This document shows positions 24,298-32,189 of a DNA stretch of 35,182 nucleotides, one piece after another; positions within the stretch are counted from its first letter, which is position 1; each line of letters begins with the position of its first letter. The notes under the pieces are model-generated. The model was not told where the DNA came from. It worked only from the letters and a program-made list of their open reading frames with translations, and searched no databases. The stretch comes from Treponema sp. Its GTDB lineage: Bacteria; Spirochaetota; Spirochaetia; Treponematales; Treponemataceae. The stretch is from positions 1 through 35,182 of the forward strand of contig JAFUHS010000179.1 in NCBI GenBank assembly GCA_017468745.1, in the 5' to 3' direction. The position numbers and the translations under genes were made by a program.

Positions 24298-24959
24298 TCC
24301 AAAGCTCCCCTGATAAGGAAGTCTGCGGCCTCAGCCAGGTTTTTAAAGATTTTCCAGGCTTTTTCTCTCATTTCATCATCAGCGGGAATCAAATCGGGAA
24401 CCATTATGCATTTAATTCCCGCGTTTACGGCAGAACGCACTCCGTTTGGGCTGTCCTCTATGGCGGCACATTCATCCGGTGAAAGGCCGAGGGAAGAAGC
24501 TGCCTTTAGGTAAATCTCGGGATCCGGCTTTGAGCGGGTCACCATGTCACCGGTGGTGAAGGTTTCAAAATAATCGAAAATGCCCGCATCCTTCAGCTGG
24601 GGGAAAACCCGCACTTTACGGGTGGAGCTTACCACGGCCAGACGGAAACCGGCTTTTCTGAGGGATTCAAGACATTCTGAAACGAAAGGCATTTTCTCCA
24701 AGCCCTTCTCTTTCCAGACCACATCAAAAAGCACGCTCGTCCGCTCACGGAAAGATTCCGCCTCTTTTTCACCGTCAAGATATTTTTGCAGCAGCCGCGT
24801 AGTGTCGGCACGACTTCGCCCCACGCACTGCAGGAAGATTTCATCAATGTTTTTCAGATTGTATTCATCCGCCGCCCGCTCCCAGCATATTTTGCAGACA
24901 GACTCAGTATCAAGCAAAACGCCGTCCATATCAAACAATACGGCTTTTATTTTTTTCAT
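24294..24959 (-). CDS. HAD-superfamily phosphatase, beta-phosphoglucomutase-like
   Basis: 221 residues. Motif I is LFDMDGVLLDTES (nucleophile Asp near 9, second Asp two residues on). A helical cap follows; motif II is VVSSTR, motif III the Lys in SKPDPEIYLKA, and motif IV IEDSPNGVRSAVNAG. This layout is that of the PGM-like subfamily acting on small phosphorylated sugars or similar metabolites; the substrate is unknown. The start at 24959 is chosen because the DMDG core follows closely and a -10 box ends 6 nt upstream; the longer frame to 25013 reads through the upstream terminator. First gene of a four-gene operon. Confidence 0.88.
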   Translation of the reverse strand: MKKIKAVLFDMDGVLLDTESVCKICWERAADEYNLKNIDEIFLQCVGRSRADTTRLLQKYLDGEKEAESFRERTSVLFDVVWKEKGLEKMPFVSECLESLRKAGFRLAVVSSTRKVRVFPQLKDAGIFDYFETFTTGDMVTRSKPDPEIYLKAASSLGLSPDECAAIEDSPNGVRSAVNAGIKCIMVPDLIPADDEMREKAWKIFKNLAEAADFLIRGALE

Positions 24960-24965
24960 GAGGAA

Positions 24966-24971
24966 AGTATA
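24966..24971 (-). promoter_or_regulatory. -10 box of the HAD operon (TATACT)
   Basis: TATACT is followed by TTCCTC and the ATG. There is no SD, so the message would begin at or next to the start codon. The region 17 nt upstream overlaps the U-tract of the preceding terminator, so the -35 is weak. Confidence 0.55.
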
Positions 24972-24985
24972 GCATAAAAAACAAT

Positions 24986-25027
24986 AAAAAAAAGCCCCGC
25001 AAGTGAAGTGCACTTCAGATGCGGGGT
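24986..25027 (-). terminator. Rho-independent terminator of the LolA-like gene
   Basis: On the minus strand a stem ACCCCGCA/TGCGGGGC-like (7-8 GC-rich pairs) encloses the perfect palindrome TGAAGTGCACTTCA, followed by a run of seven T. It lies 10 nt after the stop of the 25037 gene. Confidence 0.85.
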
Positions 25028-25036
25028 AAGTATTCC

Positions 25037-25828
25037 TTATTTGCCTGTACTCAGATAATCAGTCGTAAAGTATCGCTCGGCAATCGGCTGGTCAATTTTA
25101 AGTCCGCCCAGCTTCATGATTGACGAATGGTTTTTCTGCACATTGGTCATGACATTCTCAGTAGGGATATTGTAGGTGTGTCCCCCATTTCCTTTCATCG
25201 GAGTGATTGACTTGATTTCGTTGACTTTAAGCAGCTTGCCCTTTTTGTCGTACAGCTCGATATAAGTCGGAATCCAAGAATCTTTTGTGACCCAAGAAAT
25301 TCTTTTTGAATACTGGCTTGACTTGGGGTCTTTTGGGATTGACTCAACAACATACAAATCCTTGAAGTTGCCTTTATCCTCGCTCTCTTTAAGAAGTTTG
25401 TGACTATCCTCATCAACCTCACGGCTGCTCATATCGTCATAAGAAAAATCAGTTCCGACGAAAGATTTCTCACCGTCGCTTGCGGCGATACGGCGGGTAT
25501 TTTTGAGGGAAGGAAGATAAATCCATTTGTCATCGTCTTTTCCCTCATTTTCCTTAACAAGGAAGCGGGTTCCCTTTACTGTGGCCGGAGAAAGGAAGAC
25601 CATGGTCATGTCCGTAAGGTTGTTCTTGCACCGTCCGTACTCTCCCACATTGCGAACTTCCTCAACCTTTCCGTCTTTTGTAAGGGTGAGCTGGACTGCC
25701 GCCTGAGTGAAATCAGGCTTCTTGCGGTCGTAGACTTTCTGCATGATTTCAGTTCCGTCGATTGCAAAAGCAGAGGCTCCCACCAGAAGAGCGGCTGCCA
25801 CAGCTGTAAGTTTTTTTGTCATTTTCAT
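25037..25828 (-). CDS. LolA-like outer-membrane lipoprotein-sorting protein, paralogue A
   Basis: 263 residues. Start 25828 (MKMTKKLTAVAAALLVGASA) is chosen because GGAGG lies 5 nt upstream; a longer frame to 25852 lacks this. A signal peptide is cut near AFA-IDG. The mature protein has the pattern of the LolA-like/DUF family that accompanies RND exporters: WIYLPSLKNTRRIA, KSFVGTDFSYDDMSSREVDE, then SWIPTYIELYDKKGKLLKV. It is probably a periplasmic carrier that accepts a lipid or lipoprotein from the adjacent RND protein. It is clearly related to the protein at 29420. Gene order is RND then this gene, 71 nt apart, with a shared operator-like motif in the gap and a terminator after it. Confidence 0.85.
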   Translation of the reverse strand: MKMTKKLTAVAAALLVGASAFAIDGTEIMQKVYDRKKPDFTQAAVQLTLTKDGKVEEVRNVGEYGRCKNNLTDMTMVFLSPATVKGTRFLVKENEGKDDDKWIYLPSLKNTRRIAASDGEKSFVGTDFSYDDMSSREVDEDSHKLLKESEDKGNFKDLYVVESIPKDPKSSQYSKRISWVTKDSWIPTYIELYDKKGKLLKVNEIKSITPMKGNGGHTYNIPTENVMTNVQKNHSSIMKLGGLKIDQPIAERYFTTDYLSTGK

Positions 25829-25856
25829 AGATACCTCCATATTGTATATCATATTC

Positions 25857-25872
25857 GTTCAAATAATTAAAC
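25857..25872. promoter_or_regulatory. 16-bp operator-like motif before LolA-like gene A
   Basis: GTTCAAATAATTAAAC occurs here and, base for base, at 28840 before the RND gene. It is an imperfect palindrome (12 of 16 positions) with a GTTCA half-site like those in ArsR/SmtB operators. An ArsR-type gene lies in the same locus. On the minus strand it overlaps a possible weak promoter (TTTAAT-N17-TATACA). Confidence 0.55.
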
Positions 25873-25899
25873 CGTTAAACCTTATTCAGGTTACAAGAT

Positions 25900-28770
25900 T
25901 TATTTCTTTTCTGCCTCGATTTTTGCCTTGTAGGCAGCCTTTTCTTCCTCAGTCCACATGAACTTAGGGTTAAAGGTATTAAGGATTCCGGGAATTACGG
26001 TCATCGAAAGCACGGAGCTCGTGAACATAACCACAGCAACCAAGGCTCCGATATAGCGTAAGATTATAAAGCGGCTGAAAAGAAGGACACAGAAGCCCAG
26101 TCCTACAGCCAGCGCATTGGTGATGATACCCTTGCCGCTGGTCTTGAAAGTGTTCTTTGCGACCACCTCAAGAAGGTCGTTTTTCGCCCGCTCGGCACGG
26201 TATGTTTCCATAAAGTGAATCGTGTAGTCAATTCCGACACCGATTGCGATTGAAGAAACGATACTGGTACAGAGGTCAAGGCGTATTCCGGTAAGTCCCA
26301 TGACCATAAAATTCAGGAGAATGACAAGGCCGAGAGGAATGGCTCCGATAAGGCCTGCCAGAAAACTCTTGAATGAAAGAGCTATGATGATAAATACCAT
26401 TACAAGGGAGAATACGACCGAAACCATCTGGCTGTTGATGACAAGGTGACTCATGGTGTTTTCAAGAGCCGCGCTTCCCGTAGTCTCGACAGTATATTTA
26501 TCATTCGGGAAGTATCTGGCGACATAATCATTGATATCGTCAATGAGAAGACCTGTGTCAACCGTTGAGTGGGTACGAAGCTGTACCTGAGTACGGATTG
26601 CCTTTGGATTGGTCATGTCATCGGCAAAACGGGTAATCGCATCGCTGGAAAGAAGATAGAGATACTGGGTGACAAGCTCTGAAAGCTCCTCCCTGCGGTC
26701 AACAGAATATTTTTCGCTGTCGTAGGGAATCTCATAGTATGCAAGGCCGTTATAATTCAGCTCGCGCTCAAGCTCCCTGACTACCGCATTCATGCTGGCC
26801 TTTTCACCGCCGGCAGCCGCATAGGCACGGTTCAGCATCTCTAGGATGTCCTTAACTTTTGCAGGCGAATCAAGAATATCAGCGTTCTCTGACTCCAGTC
26901 CCGAAGAACCCGAAACAGGAACATGCATGACCTGATTCATTCGCTTTATGAATGTTGTGAAGGAAACGATTTTACCGATTTCAGGATGTTTTTCAGCAAG
27001 ATAATTCTGCAAGTCATCCACGGCCCGCAGAATCTCAGGGTCAGTGAGGGAATAATACTGTCTGACAGGCTCTGCAAGGGCGGAATTCTCCTGGGAAGCG
27101 GCAGGCTCCTCAAATGAAGAGAAGTCAAAGTCACCGAATTCTGAATCAGAAGAAGAATCCGCACCCGTCTCAAGCTCCGCTCCCACGGCAGGCGTGTCAA
27201 AGCCAGAAAAATCAAATTCACCGAAATCAGTGTTCTCTTCCTCTGCTTGTGGAGCCTCCGGCATCTCCTTTCCTTTAATTACGATATACATGCTGTTTGA
27301 GCCGGCAAGAGTTTCATCCACATAGGCCAGATCCTGACGGAATTTACTCGAATTCGGGAAATAGTTGACCATAGCGGTATCGACCACCAAGAGTTTTAAT
27401 CCTATGGAAGAAACAAGCAAAATAACGCCTATAAAAACAAAGAGCCGGGGTTTCGTTCCTGCAAAGAAGTGATAGATTGAATACAATGTGCTTGCGTTCG
27501 CCTCGTCCTTGGTCTTTCCGCCACGGCGCATAAGCTGGTACTCAAGGCGCATTTTGATTTTAGCCGTAATCCGGTTCTTGTTCCTCCAGTGCTTTCCCAC
27601 AACTTTAATCGGCGTAATATAGAGAATGGCCGGAATAAGCGTAATCGAAAGAAGCAGGGCAAAGGCAATGCCGGATGCCGCGAAAATTGAGAATGAGCGC
27701 AAAGGACGAAGTGGGCTTGATACATTGGAGATAAAGCCCGCGATTGTAGTGACGGCCGCAAGAAGGACCGCAATCCAAACATCTTTGAGGGCGAATTCAA
27801 TCGCCTCCGCGTGATTTTCTTTTGTAATCTCGCCCTGAATTTTATCAATTCCGATGTAATAGTGGGTCATGACATGGATTCCGTAAGCCGAGCCGCAGGC
27901 TATGAGACAGACAGGAATCATGCTTCCGATAATCGTGAAGCTGAAATTAAGCAGACAGAGAAGGCCCACGGACCATACTGTGCTGATTAAGACCGTGATA
28001 AGAGGCAGGAGGGTTCCGCTCCAGGTGTGGAATGAGAAATAGAGGGAAAAGAGAACGATGAGCGCGACAAAGGGAATCAGGTTGAAAAGGTCGCTCATAA
28101 GGAATTCCCTTGCATCGTGAGACATTACCGGGTCGCCAAAATAACGGATTTCCAAATCAGAGCCCTCAAGCTCCTCCTCACAGATTCCCTTAATCTGGGC
28201 GAGAATCCTGTTCTGAATGTCAGAGGGAAGCTCCTCGCCGTCCTCAGTTGATGCAGTGATGGTAATCATCATCTGGGTAGCCTTGAAATCATCGTTTACG
28301 ATGACGCGGTTGTACATTTCCTGCCAGTCAATGATTTCCTGCTTGATTGTCTTCATGCCAGCCTTCGTGAAAGAATAGACATCATCCTCACCCAAAAGGC
28401 TTGAGGCTTTTAGAGTGCCCTCGCCGTCCTCGCTGACTTCACCGTGAATAAAGTCAATGTTTGAGATGGAGTCGATATTCTCCACATATTCGACGCCTTC
28501 GACCCTATCGGTGATGCGTTTCACCACATTGATATACTCAGGAGTGAGAATCGTGGCTCCCTTTGTCTCCAGGGAAATTCCCAGCATGAGCATTGAGCCG
28601 AAAGTGTCTTCGGTTTTAAGCATGAGCTTGTAGGAATCGTCATCCTTGGGCATGAAAGTGCGGCTCGTATTCTCGATTTTGATTGTACGAAGCTGCCATC
28701 CAAAAAATACTGTAATGGCGACGCAAAGCGCGATGATGAGCCAAGAGCATTTCAGCATTTTCTTTATCAT
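25900..28770 (-). CDS. RND-superfamily exporter, MMPL/HAE3 type
   Basis: 956 residues in the two-fold RND plan: a first helix (SWLIIALCVAITVFFGW), a periplasmic loop to about 215, a six-helix bundle to about 390, a helix near 450 (LFVFIGVILLVSSIGLKLL), a second periplasmic loop, and a final bundle to about 945. The second half keeps the charged VSSIAIGVGIDYTIHFMETY motif with an Asp; the matching site in the first half reads ACGSAYGIHVMTHYY and lacks it. The second loop contains an acidic low-complexity stretch (about 505-560) with FGEFDFSGFD and FGDFDFSSFE. It is likely a proton-driven extractor of lipids or hydrophobes from the inner membrane to LolA-like partners. SD AAGGAG precedes the ATG. 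Confidence 0.85.
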   Translation of the reverse strand: MIKKMLKCSWLIIALCVAITVFFGWQLRTIKIENTSRTFMPKDDDSYKLMLKTEDTFGSMLMLGISLETKGATILTPEYINVVKRITDRVEGVEYVENIDSISNIDFIHGEVSEDGEGTLKASSLLGEDDVYSFTKAGMKTIKQEIIDWQEMYNRVIVNDDFKATQMMITITASTEDGEELPSDIQNRILAQIKGICEEELEGSDLEIRYFGDPVMSHDAREFLMSDLFNLIPFVALIVLFSLYFSFHTWSGTLLPLITVLISTVWSVGLLCLLNFSFTIIGSMIPVCLIACGSAYGIHVMTHYYIGIDKIQGEITKENHAEAIEFALKDVWIAVLLAAVTTIAGFISNVSSPLRPLRSFSIFAASGIAFALLLSITLIPAILYITPIKVVGKHWRNKNRITAKIKMRLEYQLMRRGGKTKDEANASTLYSIYHFFAGTKPRLFVFIGVILLVSSIGLKLLVVDTAMVNYFPNSSKFRQDLAYVDETLAGSNSMYIVIKGKEMPEAPQAEEENTDFGEFDFSGFDTPAVGAELETGADSSSDSEFGDFDFSSFEEPAASQENSALAEPVRQYYSLTDPEILRAVDDLQNYLAEKHPEIGKIVSFTTFIKRMNQVMHVPVSGSSGLESENADILDSPAKVKDILEMLNRAYAAAGGEKASMNAVVRELERELNYNGLAYYEIPYDSEKYSVDRREELSELVTQYLYLLSSDAITRFADDMTNPKAIRTQVQLRTHSTVDTGLLIDDINDYVARYFPNDKYTVETTGSAALENTMSHLVINSQMVSVVFSLVMVFIIIALSFKSFLAGLIGAIPLGLVILLNFMVMGLTGIRLDLCTSIVSSIAIGVGIDYTIHFMETYRAERAKNDLLEVVAKNTFKTSGKGIITNALAVGLGFCVLLFSRFIILRYIGALVAVVMFTSSVLSMTVIPGILNTFNPKFMWTEEEKAAYKAKIEAEKK

Positions 28771-28839
28771 TTATGCTTCTCCTTATAGAAATATTTTTGA
28801 AGAACCACTTGCAAATCGTAAGTGAATGTTGTAAGATTG

Positions 28840-28855
28840 GTTCAAATAATTAAAC
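28840..28855. promoter_or_regulatory. 16-bp operator-like motif downstream of the RND promoter
   Basis: Second exact copy of GTTCAAATAATTAAAC. It begins about 4 nt after the expected RND transcription start, where a bound repressor would block RNA polymerase. It also lies about 100 nt upstream of the arsR start. Confidence 0.6.
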
Positions 28856-28865
28856 TGATAAAACA

Positions 28866-28894
28866 AATATACTGACATCAGAAAAAACTGTCAA
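28866..28894 (-). promoter_or_regulatory. Sigma-70 promoter of the RND gene (TTGACA-N17-TATATT)
   Basis: On the minus strand TTGACA (28889-28894), 17 nt, TATATT (28866-28871). This is the best consensus promoter in the window. The leader is about 90 nt and contains the operator-like motif and an SD. Confidence 0.75.
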
Positions 28895-28952
28895 GTAAAT
28901 TCCTAAAAATAGTCTAAAATATTTTTAAGGAAAAAATAAGGGGGAAAGAACA

Positions 28953-29303
28953 GTGATTGACCCGGAAAAACTTGAGAAAGCCGAAGAAGAGTTCAAAGTC
29001 TGCTCGCCGCTTTTCCTTGCATTGGGTGACGAAAACAGGCAGAAAGTCTGTCTTGACCTGGCCGCCGCAGGAGCAGAAGGCATTAATGTAGCCGATCTCT
29101 CGGCAAAATCCACCCTTTCAAGGCCGGCCATTTCTCATCACCTGAAAATACTCAAGGATGCGGGAATCGTGGAGCCTGTAAAAAAAGGGACACAAATCTT
29201 CTATCGTTTGCACCTAAAATCAGCCTTTTTTCAAGTGAAGGCCCTTATCAACACGATAGAAGAAATTATTACAGAGGAAGGTACTTCAGAGGAAAAGGCA
29301 TGA
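28953..29303 (+). CDS. ArsR/SmtB-type winged-helix transcriptional regulator
   Basis: 116 residues, starting at GTG with GGGGGA upstream as SD. The winged helix-turn-helix is plain: SPLFLALGDENRQKVCLDLA, then NVADLSAKSTLSRPAISHHL and KILKDAGIVEPVKKGTQIFY. No clustered Cys/His metal site of the classical ArsR or SmtB kind is evident, so it may sense something other than metal. It is divergent from the RND gene and precedes LolA-like gene B, so it probably controls the locus, with GTTCAAATAATTAAAC as a candidate operator. The target is inferred from position only. Confidence 0.88.
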   Translation: MIDPEKLEKAEEEFKVCSPLFLALGDENRQKVCLDLAAAGAEGINVADLSAKSTLSRPAISHHLKILKDAGIVEPVKKGTQIFYRLHLKSAFFQVKALINTIEEIITEEGTSEEKA

Positions 29304-29361
29304 CCAAATAGAAATGTTAGAATAAGATTGAAAATATATTAAAGTTGTGTTAAAATTTAAA

Positions 29362-29396
29362 TTGTCTGGTCTTTATTATAATCAGACAACTTTTTT
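29362..29396 (+). promoter_or_regulatory. Inverted repeat with -10 box between arsR and LolA-like gene B
   Basis: TTGTCTG (29362-29368) and CAGACAA (29383-29389) form a perfect 7-bp inverted repeat with a 14-nt centre, followed by CTTTTTT. It could terminate arsR transcription. The loop contains TATAAT (29377-29382), which would start a 31-nt leader with SD AAGGAG for the next gene, so the repeat may also be an operator. Confidence 0.55.
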
Positions 29397-29419
29397 CAGC
29401 GATTCTTAAGGAGATTTTT

Positions 29420-30232
29420 ATGCTTAAAAAACAAATCATCACAGGCCTTGCACTTCTTATTCTCGGAACTTCTCTTTTTGCAGACGAAGCTTATGATGTC
29501 ATTAAAAAATCATCAACACTGGAAGCACCGGATACATCACAGGCAATCATGTTGCTCACAAACATCGAAAAAAACGGCAATGAAGAGCATCGCCAGATGA
29601 ATCAGTATGGCCGCAAGGTAAACGGTCTCGTACAAACAGTCTTTGATTTCCGTTCGCCGGCAGCTTACAAAGACACCCGTGTTCTCCAGCTCGAAAAAGA
29701 TGTACGGGAAGATGACCGCTGGATTTACCAGCCAAAACTTAAACAGGTCCGCCGAATTCCTATGGGTGAGCGATACAAGCAGTTCGTTGGATGCGAATTC
29801 ACCTACAACGATATGGGAGTCCGCAAAGTTGATGAAGACAAACACGAGCTTCTTGAAAAAAATGTAAAAGTCACGGTTCCAGGCGGAAGAACATACACTT
29901 GCTGGAAAATCAAGTCTGTTCCGCTCAAAAAATCAGAAGTTGAATATTCTTACCGTGTTCAATATATCGACACAGAATCTTACCTTCCTGCAAAAATCGA
30001 ATACTATGACAAAAAAGACCAGAACAGAATCATGAAGACTTACACAACCGAAAACTGGGTTCCACTTACATCTAAATCAGGCAAAAAATACACAATGCGC
30101 ATGAAGGCTCGCATGGTAAACAACATCACAGGCCGCCAGACCGTGATTGACATCAAAGACCCTCTCATGGACGCAGGAATCTCAGCCGGTTACTTCACAC
30201 AGCAGTACCTTTCATCAGGAAAGGCAAAATAA
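29420..30232 (+). CDS. LolA-like outer-membrane lipoprotein-sorting protein, paralogue B
   Basis: 270 residues with signal peptide (MLKKQIITGLALLILGTSLF, cut near A-DEA). It is the same family as the 25037 protein: QYGRKVNGLVQTVFDFRSPA, DDRWIYQPKLKQVRRIP, KQFVGCEFTYNDMGVRKVDE, then ESYLPAKIEYYDKKDQ. It is predicted to ferry a lipid or lipoprotein across the periplasm. SD AAGGAG is 7 nt upstream. It is followed after a structured 145-nt gap by an outer-membrane protein, so the pair may be successive steps of the same route that starts at the RND exporter. The two LolA-like proteins are diverged, which suggests different cargo or different positions in a relay. Confidence 0.85.
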   Translation: MLKKQIITGLALLILGTSLFADEAYDVIKKSSTLEAPDTSQAIMLLTNIEKNGNEEHRQMNQYGRKVNGLVQTVFDFRSPAAYKDTRVLQLEKDVREDDRWIYQPKLKQVRRIPMGERYKQFVGCEFTYNDMGVRKVDEDKHELLEKNVKVTVPGGRTYTCWKIKSVPLKKSEVEYSYRVQYIDTESYLPAKIEYYDKKDQNRIMKTYTTENWVPLTSKSGKKYTMRMKARMVNNITGRQTVIDIKDPLMDAGISAGYFTQQYLSSGKAK

Positions 30233-30240
30233 TCCGAATT

Positions 30241-30348
30241 GAAAATCCTAACAGGGGCGACAGGGATTGTCCTTGTTGCTTGGATTTTCGGGCCCAAGCG
30301 AGAATTTTTCGTGAAAAATTCTCGCTGATTTTACGCCATATTTTATGG
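30241..30348 (+). other. Structured intergenic RNA element with three hairpins
   Basis: First, GAAAATCC (30241-30248) pairs with GGATTTTC (30282-30289) around an inner CAGGG/CCTTG stem. Second, GCGAGAATTTTT pairs perfectly with AAAAATTCTCGC over a CGTG loop (30298-30325). Third, CCATA/TATGG (30336-30348). No strong U-tract follows. The element lies between LolA-like B and the outer-membrane protein, just before SD AAGGAG, so it may act as mRNA stabiliser, partial terminator or regulatory leader. Confidence 0.6.
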
Positions 30349-30377
30349 TGCATTAGTTAAAAAGGAGTTTCACAAAA

Positions 30378-32165
30378 ATGAAAAAAATTTTATTCACGAT
30401 GGCAGCACTCTCACTCACATCGCTTTTATCCGCACAGGAATTCGATTTCGGCGGAGATGATATGGGCGGCGGCTTTGAGGAATCAAGCGTACCTGCAGTA
30501 ACAATTTCAGGTGAAGTAGGAGCAGATGCCCGAGCCTGGATTGGGGCCGAAAACAAAGATACAGGCCGTTATGATACCAAGGCCTACGAATCCTTCTATG
30601 ATTTCAGCAAAACCCTTATCGATGCAAATGCTCATGCAAATGTGGAATTGAACTATGCAGGCGACTATACAGACGCAAACATCAAGTTCAAGCTCAATCC
30701 ATCAACACTCAAAAAATATCATGAAGACATCATCGATGAAGTTTCTCTCGGCGGCAGTTTCAAGGAAGGCCGCTTTCTTCTCAAAGCAGGCAAAATGAAG
30801 GAAGTCTGGGGTAAGGGCGATAAAGTCCATGTCCTCGACAACTTCAACGCCAACGACTACACAGATTTCATCTTCCCAGACTACATCGACCGCCGAATCG
30901 GTGAAATAATGTTCAAGGCCACTGTCAACCTTTCATGGGATTACAACCTTAAACTTGAAGGAATCTTCACACCATGGATGACCGCAGACCGTTTCGCAGA
31001 CAGCGGAATGCTGGTTCCCTATGCACAGACAAAACTCACTGATACTGTAAAATCCATTCTCAAAATGCAGGCTTCAACGACTTACGCAAGCGGTGATACG
31101 GATGCAATCGTAAACGGAATCATGGGGCTTTCGGACTTCTCTACCGACTCTCTCTACGAAGACAATATCAGAACGCTCAAATACGCTCAGGGAGGAGCCA
31201 GACTCACCGGCACTCTCGGCGGAATCGACTGGGGTGCAAGCTACTACTACGGTCACTACAAGCAGCCGAGCGCAAATGTACAGCGATACGCAATTTACTC
31301 AAACTCCGGCTCTATCAAGGAAGGGGCTTGGACAAGTTATGAAACTGCCGCGGCAGGACAAATTGCAGCTGCTTTAACAGCTGCAGGACAAGGATCTGCT
31401 ATCGCAGGAATGACCAACTCACAAATAATTGCAGCGGCAAAAGCCGGGTCTTTTGGTACAGAGTTGCAAACAGCCGCCAATTCAGTTTACAGCGAAGATC
31501 AGATAAAAGCTGCTGTTGACAGTGAGCTCACGGCAAACGGCTACACTCTCGCAAATGCGCTTCCATCGCTCAACTACGACCAGCTGCAGGTCTTCGGTCT
31601 TGAAGCCGCTTTCGTCCTTTGGAAGCTCAACACGCGATGGGAATTCGCTTATAATCTCACAGAAGATATTGCCGGTGATAATCCATGGGTAAAGAACAAC
31701 TCAATCGCCTGGCTTGCCGGCTTCGACATTGATCTTCCGATTCATAACCTCAACTTGAATGTTCAGGAACAGGGCTCTTATATCCTCAAAAACGACAAAA
31801 TCGAGAACAACAAAGTTACAGTCGGAACTCTTGCAGGCCAGCCAATCGAAGTTCCAATCGGAACAGCTGATGTTGACTACAACTCAGACGGAAAATACAC
31901 CCGCAACAAGATTATCGTCCTTCTCTCTGACAAGTGGCTCAACGAAAAGCTCACCACAGAAGTTCAGGGCATTTACGGAATTGAGTGTCAGGAATTCATG
32001 GTCGCTCCAAAAATCGAGTACAATGTTATCGAGGGTCTTACATTCGGTCTCCGTGGAGTTTATCTCTTCAGCGACAATGTTAACGGTGAGTTCTATAACT
32101 TCACGCAGAATTCAGAAAACCACAACAAAGTTTTCGTTGAGCTGACCGCTAAATATCAGTTCTAA
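30378..32165 (+). CDS. Outer-membrane beta-barrel protein, DUF1302-like
   Basis: 595 residues. The signal peptide MKKILFTMAALSLTSLLSAQ is followed by an acidic Gly-rich start (EFDFGGDDMGGGFEES) and then alternating amphipathic strands. The stretch GKMKEVWGKGDKVHVLDNFN, then DYTDFIFPDYIDRRIGEI, resembles DUF1302-type porins found with RND/LolA-like loci. The C-terminus ELTAKYQF ends in Phe, the usual barrel-insertion signal. Residues of about 314-385 are an Ala-rich low-complexity insertion (TAAAGQIAAALTAAGQGSA), probably an external loop. Strong SD AAGGAG. It is probably the outer-membrane end of the transport route. Exact function unknown. Confidence 0.8.
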   Translation: MKKILFTMAALSLTSLLSAQEFDFGGDDMGGGFEESSVPAVTISGEVGADARAWIGAENKDTGRYDTKAYESFYDFSKTLIDANAHANVELNYAGDYTDANIKFKLNPSTLKKYHEDIIDEVSLGGSFKEGRFLLKAGKMKEVWGKGDKVHVLDNFNANDYTDFIFPDYIDRRIGEIMFKATVNLSWDYNLKLEGIFTPWMTADRFADSGMLVPYAQTKLTDTVKSILKMQASTTYASGDTDAIVNGIMGLSDFSTDSLYEDNIRTLKYAQGGARLTGTLGGIDWGASYYYGHYKQPSANVQRYAIYSNSGSIKEGAWTSYETAAAGQIAAALTAAGQGSAIAGMTNSQIIAAAKAGSFGTELQTAANSVYSEDQIKAAVDSELTANGYTLANALPSLNYDQLQVFGLEAAFVLWKLNTRWEFAYNLTEDIAGDNPWVKNNSIAWLAGFDIDLPIHNLNLNVQEQGSYILKNDKIENNKVTVGTLAGQPIEVPIGTADVDYNSDGKYTRNKIIVLLSDKWLNEKLTTEVQGIYGIECQEFMVAPKIEYNVIEGLTFGLRGVYLFSDNVNGEFYNFTQNSENHNKVFVELTAKYQF

Positions 32166-32189
32166 TAAAAGATTAAGATGGAGAAAAAA

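Noticed and set aside
24960-25013. Longer N-terminus for the HAD protein
   Set aside because: The extra codons cross the upstream terminator and the -10 box and encode a Cys/Phe-rich stretch foreign to the family.
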